Below, piece after piece: positions 6,482-10,332 of a DNA stretch of 10,332 nt (positions are counted from its first letter, which is position 1; each line of letters starts with the position of its first letter). The DNA is from a bacterium. Its GTDB lineage: Bacteria > Chloroflexota > Dormibacteria > UBA8260 > Bog-877. A program made the position numbers and the translations under genes. Under the pieces are notes generated by a model. That model was not told where the DNA came from. It did not search any database and saw only the letters and a list, made by a program, of their open reading frames with translations. Where the stretch lies: positions 1 through 10,332 of the forward strand of contig JAJYWT010000146.1 in the NCBI GenBank assembly GCA_021791345.1, read 5' to 3'.

Positions 6482-7873
6482 TCAGGCGGCCTTCACCGCC
6501 GCCACCAACTTGGTGAGCGAGTCCTTGGCGTCTCCGAAGAGCATGATGGTCTTGGGGTCGTACATCAACTCATTGTCGATGCCTGCGAATCCGGGCCTCA
6601 TGGAGCGTTTCATGAAGACGATGTTGCGCGCCTGGTCCGCATTCAGGATGGGCATGCCGTAGATGGGACTCCCCGGCGAGCTGCGCGCGGCCGGGTTCAC
6701 CACGTCGTTGGCTCCCACCACCAGGGCCACGTCGGCGGACCGGAATGAGTCGTTGATCTCATCCATGTCCTTGAGCTGCTCGTAGGGGACGTTGGCCTCG
6801 GCCAGCAGCACGTTCATGTGGCCCGGCATCCTGCCGGCCACGGGGTGGATCGCGTACTCCACCGTCACCCCGCGCTTCTCCAGAGCGTCGGCGAGGTCCC
6901 GGGCGGCGTGCTGGGCCTGGGCCACCGCCAACCCGTAGCCGGGGACGATGATCACATGCTGGGAGTAGGCCAGCAGGGTGCCGACGTCCTCGGCAGATCC
7001 CGAACGGACGCTGCCGTGGCCCGCGGCCGCCGTCTCGGGGCCCACCTGGAGCTTGCCGAAGGCGCCGAAGAGGAGGTTGGTGATGGAGCGCCCCATCGCC
7101 TCTGACATCATCATGGTGAGGAAGGTTCCGGAGGCTCCCACCAGGGTTCCACCGACGATGAGCACCGGGTTGCCCAGCACGAACCCATCGCCGGCAACCG
7201 CCAGCCCGGTGAAGGCGTTGAGCAAGGAGATGACCACCGGCATGTCCGCGCCCCCGATGGGCAGCACGAAGGCGACCCCCAGCACCAGGGCGAGCAGTAG
7301 CACGAACCAGAGCGCGACGACCCCGACCCCGGACACCACCACCAACACCCCGAGCACCACGATGGCGGCGGCCACCACCGCGTTCACCGGCTGCTGCAGG
7401 GGATAGGTGATCGGGGTCCCCCGCATCAGCTCCTGCAGCTTGGCGTAGGCGATCCCGGATCCGGCGAAGCTGGTGGCGCCGATGACCACCGCGAACACCA
7501 CCGAGATCGAGACCACCAGGGGTGCGGCTCCTCCCGGCAGGCGCAGGAACTCCACCATCGCCACCAGCGCCGCCGCCCCGCCGCCCACCCCGTTGAAGGT
7601 GGCCACCATCTGCGGCATCGCCGTCATCTTCACGGCCCGCGCCGCGATCGCCCCGATGGGGATGCCGATCACGATCGCGAGTGCCATCAGGATCAGGTTC
7701 AAGATCGCATGGTGGAGGACGAATAGGGTGGTCACGAAGGCGATCACCGCTCCCCCCGCCGCCACCAGGTTCCCGCTCCGGGCGTGGCGGGGGGAGCTCA
7801 GCTGGTGGAGCCCCACGATGAAGAGGACGGCCGCCAGCAGGTAGAGCAGGGTGATCCCCGGGCTGAGACCCAT
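6482..7873 (-). CDS. pntB: NAD(P) transhydrogenase subunit beta
   Basis: This 463-residue protein is the membrane subunit with the NADP(H)-binding domain III of the proton-translocating transhydrogenase, which drives hydride transfer from NADH to NADP+ using the proton gradient. The first about 265 residues contain repeated hydrophobic helices, including TFNGVGGGAAALV, the conserved loop after the third helix. The C-terminal domain shows VPGYGLAVAQAQ (NADP-binding loop), HPVAGRMPGHMNVLLAEA, the VVGANDVVNPAA block and MYDPKTIMLFGDAK. Length matches the family. The ATG at 7871-7873 is chosen over a TTG two codons earlier because GGGAG lies six bases before it. It is the last gene of the operon, 67 bases after pntAb, and its stop lies 12 bases from the converging lipoprotein stop. 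Confidence 0.96.
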   Translation of the reverse strand: MGLSPGITLLYLLAAVLFIVGLHQLSSPRHARSGNLVAAGGAVIAFVTTLFVLHHAILNLILMALAIVIGIPIGAIAARAVKMTAMPQMVATFNGVGGGAAALVAMVEFLRLPGGAAPLVVSISVVFAVVIGATSFAGSGIAYAKLQELMRGTPITYPLQQPVNAVVAAAIVVLGVLVVVSGVGVVALWFVLLLALVLGVAFVLPIGGADMPVVISLLNAFTGLAVAGDGFVLGNPVLIVGGTLVGASGTFLTMMMSEAMGRSITNLLFGAFGKLQVGPETAAAGHGSVRSGSAEDVGTLLAYSQHVIIVPGYGLAVAQAQHAARDLADALEKRGVTVEYAIHPVAGRMPGHMNVLLAEANVPYEQLKDMDEINDSFRSADVALVVGANDVVNPAARSSPGSPIYGMPILNADQARNIVFMKRSMRPGFAGIDNELMYDPKTIMLFGDAKDSLTKLVAAVKAA

Positions 7874-7879
7874 CACCAA

Positions 7880-7884
7880 CTCCC
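7880..7884 (-). promoter_or_regulatory. Ribosome binding site of pntB
   Basis: GGGAG on the minus strand lies six bases before the ATG at 7873. It supports that ATG over the in-frame GTG (7876) and TTG (7879) just upstream, which would place the site too close or overlapping. Confidence 0.6.
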
Positions 7885-7940
7885 GAGGCAGCGGCCGGAG
7901 CGTTCGAGGCGGCTCACCATGCAGCCCAAGCAGCTCGCCA

Positions 7941-8246
7941 TCACTGCGGACCTGGCTGCTTGCGGTTGCGGCTCTTGAACATCTCCAACATCCGGTCGGT
8001 GACCACGTAGCCGCCGACCATGTTCACAGTCGCCAGCACCACGGCCAGGAACCCGACCCCCAACTGGAGGGGCCCGGTGGCCCTGGCCATGATCACCATC
8101 GCCCCCACCAGGATCACCCCGTGGATGGCGTTGCTGCCAGACATCAGCGGGGTGTGCAGGATGGTGGGAACTTTGGAGATCACCTCGAAACCCAGAAAGA
8201 CGGCGAGGACAAAGATGGTGATCTCGTTGACCAGCTGGGTGTTCAT
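7941..8246 (-). CDS. pntAb: NAD(P) transhydrogenase subunit alpha, membrane part (alpha-2)
   Basis: This is the 101-residue small membrane subunit that corresponds to the C-terminal part of single-chain PntA in E. coli. It shows three hydrophobic helices, about residues 8-25, 40-54 and 60-80. Typical family blocks are HTPLMSGSNAIHGVIL (31-46) and NMVGGYVVTDRMLEMF at the end of the third helix. Together with PntB it forms the proton channel. Its ATG overlaps the pntAa stop in ATGA and has a strong Shine-Dalgarno site, so the two alpha parts are translationally coupled. The last residues (KSRNRKQPGPQ) are a polar tail. Confidence 0.95.
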   Translation of the reverse strand: MNTQLVNEITIFVLAVFLGFEVISKVPTILHTPLMSGSNAIHGVILVGAMVIMARATGPLQLGVGFLAVVLATVNMVGGYVVTDRMLEMFKSRNRKQPGPQ

Positions 8247-9394
8247 GCGGTTGTCCCTCCGGTCTGGGCGGCCTCACGCAGGCGCTGGTTGCGGATCTCG
8301 CCGGCGTGGATCGCGCAGGCGGCGCCGGTGATCTCGTCGTCCAGGTCGAGCACCAGCTCGCCGTCGGAAACCAGGTGACCCACGATCGCCGCCACGTTGC
8401 GCGCCAGCATCTGGCTCGCGGTGGTGGCCACGGTGGCGGGCAGGTTGCGCCAGCCCAGGATCGTGACCTGGCCCGCCCGCACCTCCTCACCGGGCTGGGT
8501 CAGCTCACAGTTGCCGCCACTGTCGGCGGCCAGATCCACGATCACCGATCCCGGCCGCATGCCCGCGACCACCTCCTTGGTGATGAGGATGGGAGCGCGG
8601 CGGCCGGGGATCGCGGCGGTCGTCACCACCAGGTCGCTCTGCTGCACCCGCTGGGCGATCAGGGCGCGCTGGCGAGCGAGGAACTCCTCGCTCTGCTCCC
8701 GGGCATAGCCGCCCTCGCCCTCCTGCGCCTCGAGCTCCAGCTCGACGAAGGTTGCTCCCAGGCTCTTGACCTCCTCCCTCGCCGCCGAGCGCACGTCGGT
8801 CGCCTCGACCACCGCGCCCAGCCGGCGGGCGGTGGCGATCGCCTGCAGGCCTGCGACTCCAGCGCCCATCACCATCACCCGGGCCGGGGCGATGGTGCCC
8901 GCCGCGGTCATCTGCAGCGGCAAAAGCTTGGGCAGCCTGGCGGCTCCCACCAGCACCGCCTTGTAGCCTCCGATGGAGGCCTGGGAGGACAGGGCGTCCA
9001 TGGCCTGGGCCCGGCTGATGCGGGGTATCAGCTCGAAGCTGAACGCCGTCACCCGCCGCGCCGCCAGCGCCTGGAGCACCGGGGCTGGGGTCAGCGCGGG
9101 CAGGAAGCTGATCAAAACCGCCTCCTCCGGCAGCAGGCCCACCTCCGCCTCGGTGGGGGGCTGGACCTTGCACACCAGCCTGGCCTCCCGGAGGCACTCG
9201 CCGAGGTCCCTGGCGACCTTCGCCCCCGCCCCCTCCAGCTCCGCGTCGGAAAAGCCCGGGCCCTGCCCCGCCCCGGACTGCACGCAGACCTCGAGCCCCA
9301 GCGCCAAAAGGCGGGCCACGGAGTCGGGGCTGACTGCGGTGCGGAGCTCTCCGGCGACGGTTTCGCGCGGAACGCTGAGCTTCACGCCCGGCAT
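8243..9394 (-). CDS. pntAa: NAD(P) transhydrogenase subunit alpha, NAD(H)-binding part (alpha-1)
   Basis: The 383-residue soluble domain I subunit binds NAD(H) and passes hydride to NADP+ bound by PntB. It belongs to the alanine dehydrogenase/PntA family. Residues 8-10 begin the N-terminal VPRE signature. PRISRAQAMDALSSQASIGG (124-143) matches the family block. The dinucleotide-binding Rossmann motif GAGVAGLQA (177-185) is followed by VVEATD, with D200 in the position expected to hold the NAD ribose. IVDLAADSGGNCE is a further conserved block near residues 295-310. The ATG at 9392-9394 starts directly before the family's first strand (KLSVPRE); no strong Shine-Dalgarno site is visible. It is the first gene of a three-gene operon encoding the full enzyme in split form, as in many high-GC bacteria. 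Confidence 0.96.
   Translation of the reverse strand: MPGVKLSVPRETVAGELRTAVSPDSVARLLALGLEVCVQSGAGQGPGFSDAELEGAGAKVARDLGECLREARLVCKVQPPTEAEVGLLPEEAVLISFLPALTPAPVLQALAARRVTAFSFELIPRISRAQAMDALSSQASIGGYKAVLVGAARLPKLLPLQMTAAGTIAPARVMVMGAGVAGLQAIATARRLGAVVEATDVRSAAREEVKSLGATFVELELEAQEGEGGYAREQSEEFLARQRALIAQRVQQSDLVVTTAAIPGRRAPILITKEVVAGMRPGSVIVDLAADSGGNCELTQPGEEVRAGQVTILGWRNLPATVATTASQMLARNVAAIVGHLVSDGELVLDLDDEITGAACAIHAGEIRNQRLREAAQTGGTTA
8255..8260 (-). promoter_or_regulatory. Ribosome binding site of pntAb
   Basis: GGAGGG on the minus strand, inside the last codons of pntAa, lies eight bases before the pntAb ATG. It is the best Shine-Dalgarno match in the window. Confidence 0.75.
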
Positions 9395-9475
9395 GGTAGC
9401 GGACCGGAGCCACTCAGGAATGGGCGATTACCCGGGGATTCCTGGCGCTTCCCCGCGGAGCGGCCGGCGTCTGGG

Positions 9476-9507
9476 GGTTCCGTCCCAACGCCCGCTGGGT
9501 GGAAACC
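9476..9507. repeat. Imperfect inverted repeat in the divergent intergenic region
   Basis: GGTTCC (9476-9481) pairs with GGaAACC (9501-9507, one bulged A). After a small internal loop, CCCA (9484-9487) pairs with TGGG (9496-9499) around an eight-base loop. Ten base pairs in total. It could be a hairpin in the pntAa leader, an operator, or chance in GC-rich DNA. No T-tract follows on either strand. Confidence 0.35.
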
Positions 9508-9608
9508 TCTATGCAGAACGTCCCCTGCGGTTGCACAATCACCACCGTGGCAGCCCACGCGATCTCGAAGGTGCCCTGGTCTAACCGGTGTCCCTGCCCG
9601 CGCGGCAT

Positions 9609-9624
9609 GGGCGAAAGTCCGCCC
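9609..9624 (+). repeat. Small hairpin upstream of the GltD-like gene
   Basis: GGGCG and CGCCC form a perfect five-pair stem around AAAGTC, ending 11 bases before the GGAG ribosome site of the next gene. A regulatory role is possible but such stems are common at this GC content. Confidence 0.25.
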
Positions 9625-9635
9625 GGGGCCGGCAT

Positions 9636-9639
9636 GGAG
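9636..9639 (+). promoter_or_regulatory. Ribosome binding site of the GltD-like gene
   Basis: GGAG lies eight bases before the GTG at 9648. It decides the start, because the two nearby ATGs (9607 and 9634) are in another frame. Confidence 0.55.
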
Positions 9640-9647
9640 CAGCGGCG

Positions 9648-10332
9648 GTGAGCCAGGACGGCACCGGTCGCGCCGAGCCGCCGCCGCCCACCGACGTCGG
9701 GGATCCCAGCTACTACCACCGCGTGGTGGACTGCCAGTGGGCGTGTCCAGCCCACACCAACGTCCCTGAGTACATCCGCCTGATCGGCCAGGGGCGCTAT
9801 GGCGAGGCCTACCTGCTGAACCGCCAGTCCAACGTGTTCCCCGCGATCCTCGGGCGCACCTGCGACCGCCCATGCGAGCCGGCATGCCGGCGCCAGCGGG
9901 TGGACGGCGAGCCCGTCGCCATCTGCCGCCTCAAGCGGGTGGCGGCCGATCTTCGAGGGGAGGTGTCGGCCGGCTTGCCCCGGGCCCCGGAGCACAAGAA
10001 CGGGAGGCGGATCGGCTGCATCGGCGCTGGTCCCGCTTCGCTCACGGTCGCCAACGACCTCATGCCGCTCGGCTACGAGGTGACCATCTTCGAGCGACAC
10101 CGCCAGCCCGGTGGGCTGATGCGGACCAACATCCCCGCCTTTCGCCTGCCGGCCGAGGTCCTGGAGGACGAGGTGGGGGTGATCCTGGACCTGGGCGTGG
10201 ACATTCGCTATGCGACCCCGGTCCACAGCCTGCGGCAGCTGCTGGGGGAGGGATTCGACGCCATCTTCATCGGCAGCGGCGCTCCTCGGGGGAAGGAGCT
10301 GGAGCTGCCCGGGCGCTGGGGCGACGACCCCG
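9648..10332 (+). CDS. GltD-like FAD/iron-sulfur NAD(P) oxidoreductase, N-terminal part (3' truncated by window edge)
   Basis: About 228 residues are visible of a protein related to the small subunit of glutamate synthase and to the N-terminal half of dihydropyrimidine dehydrogenase. These proteins pass electrons between NAD(P)H, FAD and 4Fe-4S clusters. An N-terminal tail (1-27) leads to DCQWACPAHTNVPEYI with C29 and C33. GRTCDRPCEPACRR adds C72, C76 and C80, and VAICRLKRVAAD adds C93. The FAD-binding Rossmann motif GAGPASLTVA is at 126-135, followed by a basic/acidic strand end (TIFERH) and PGGLM. FRLP and FIGSGA are further family blocks. Compared with GltD, two Cys of the first cluster site are missing, which I recall as usual for this sub-branch. 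The GTG start has a GGAG site. The partner protein and electron acceptor lie outside the window, so the substrate is unknown. Confidence 0.88.
   Translation, partial: MSQDGTGRAEPPPPTDVGDPSYYHRVVDCQWACPAHTNVPEYIRLIGQGRYGEAYLLNRQSNVFPAILGRTCDRPCEPACRRQRVDGEPVAICRLKRVAADLRGEVSAGLPRAPEHKNGRRIGCIGAGPASLTVANDLMPLGYEVTIFERHRQPGGLMRTNIPAFRLPAEVLEDEVGVILDLGVDIRYATPVHSLRQLLGEGFDAIFIGSGAPRGKELELPGRWGDDP

Larger units (their letters stand above)
9395..9647. other. Divergent intergenic region between pntAa and the GltD-like gene
   Basis: This 253-base stretch is the largest non-coding gap in the window. It must hold the promoters for the transhydrogenase operon (minus) and for the oxidoreductase gene (plus). 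I could not identify a convincing -35/-10 pair for either. It contains two inverted repeats, listed separately, and no coding frame with recognisable content. Confidence 0.6.

Noticed and set aside
8020..8331. Plus-strand ORFs opposite pntAb
   Set aside because: They are antisense to a well-conserved small membrane subunit with a strong ribosome site and ATGA coupling.
9531..9560. TTGCAC as a -35 element in the divergent gap
   Set aside because: No acceptable -10 sequence lies at 16-18 bases downstream.
9521..9624. Possible riboswitch before the GltD-like gene
   Set aside because: I compared the stretch with the conserved cores of cobalamin, glycine and SAM riboswitches as I know them, and none fit. 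Only simple hairpins are visible.
8306..9769. A 487-codon plus-strand ORF opposite pntAa
   Set aside because: It is a shadow frame: pntAa on the other strand has full family motifs, and this translation resembles nothing.
9414..10226. A 270-codon minus-strand ORF opposite the GltD-like gene
   Set aside because: The plus strand encodes clear iron-sulfur and FAD-binding motifs here. The minus-strand translation has no recognisable features.

Overview
The window is about 10.3 kb of very GC-rich bacterial DNA, densely packed with genes on both strands. GTG starts are frequent, and no tRNA, rRNA, CRISPR array, insertion sequence or phage gene was seen. The base composition, the lipoprotein-type signal peptide and the three-gene transhydrogenase would fit a high-GC soil lineage such as Actinomycetota, Chloroflexota or Dormibacterota. 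The sequence alone does not decide between them.

Left part (1-2448, plus strand): a likely operon of three genes. They are the 3' part of a 1-pyrroline-5-carboxylate dehydrogenase (pruA type), a proline racemase/hydroxyproline epimerase superfamily enzyme with Ser in place of the first catalytic Cys, and a KDPG/4-hydroxy-2-oxoglutarate aldolase family protein that lacks a conserved substrate-binding Arg. Read together, these suggest breakdown of proline or hydroxyproline isomers, possibly ending in cleavage of 4-hydroxy-2-oxoglutarate to pyruvate and glyoxylate. An APC-family amino acid permease (2485-3984, minus strand) converges on this operon and could supply the substrate.

Middle (4088-6469): folC (minus strand) and an unrecognised lipoprotein gene (plus strand) diverge with only nine bases between their start codons. 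Neither has a well-placed ribosome binding site.

Right part (6482-9394, minus strand): a complete proton-translocating NAD(P) transhydrogenase operon, pntAa-pntAb-pntB. pntAa and pntAb overlap at ATGA. A 253-base divergent intergenic region with two inverted repeats follows. After it comes the 5' part of a GltD-like FAD/iron-sulfur oxidoreductase (9648 to the window end, plus strand).

No wholly new multi-gene system is evident. The best leads are the modified-active-site hydroxyproline-type operon and the unknown lipoprotein with its leaderless-looking divergent start region.
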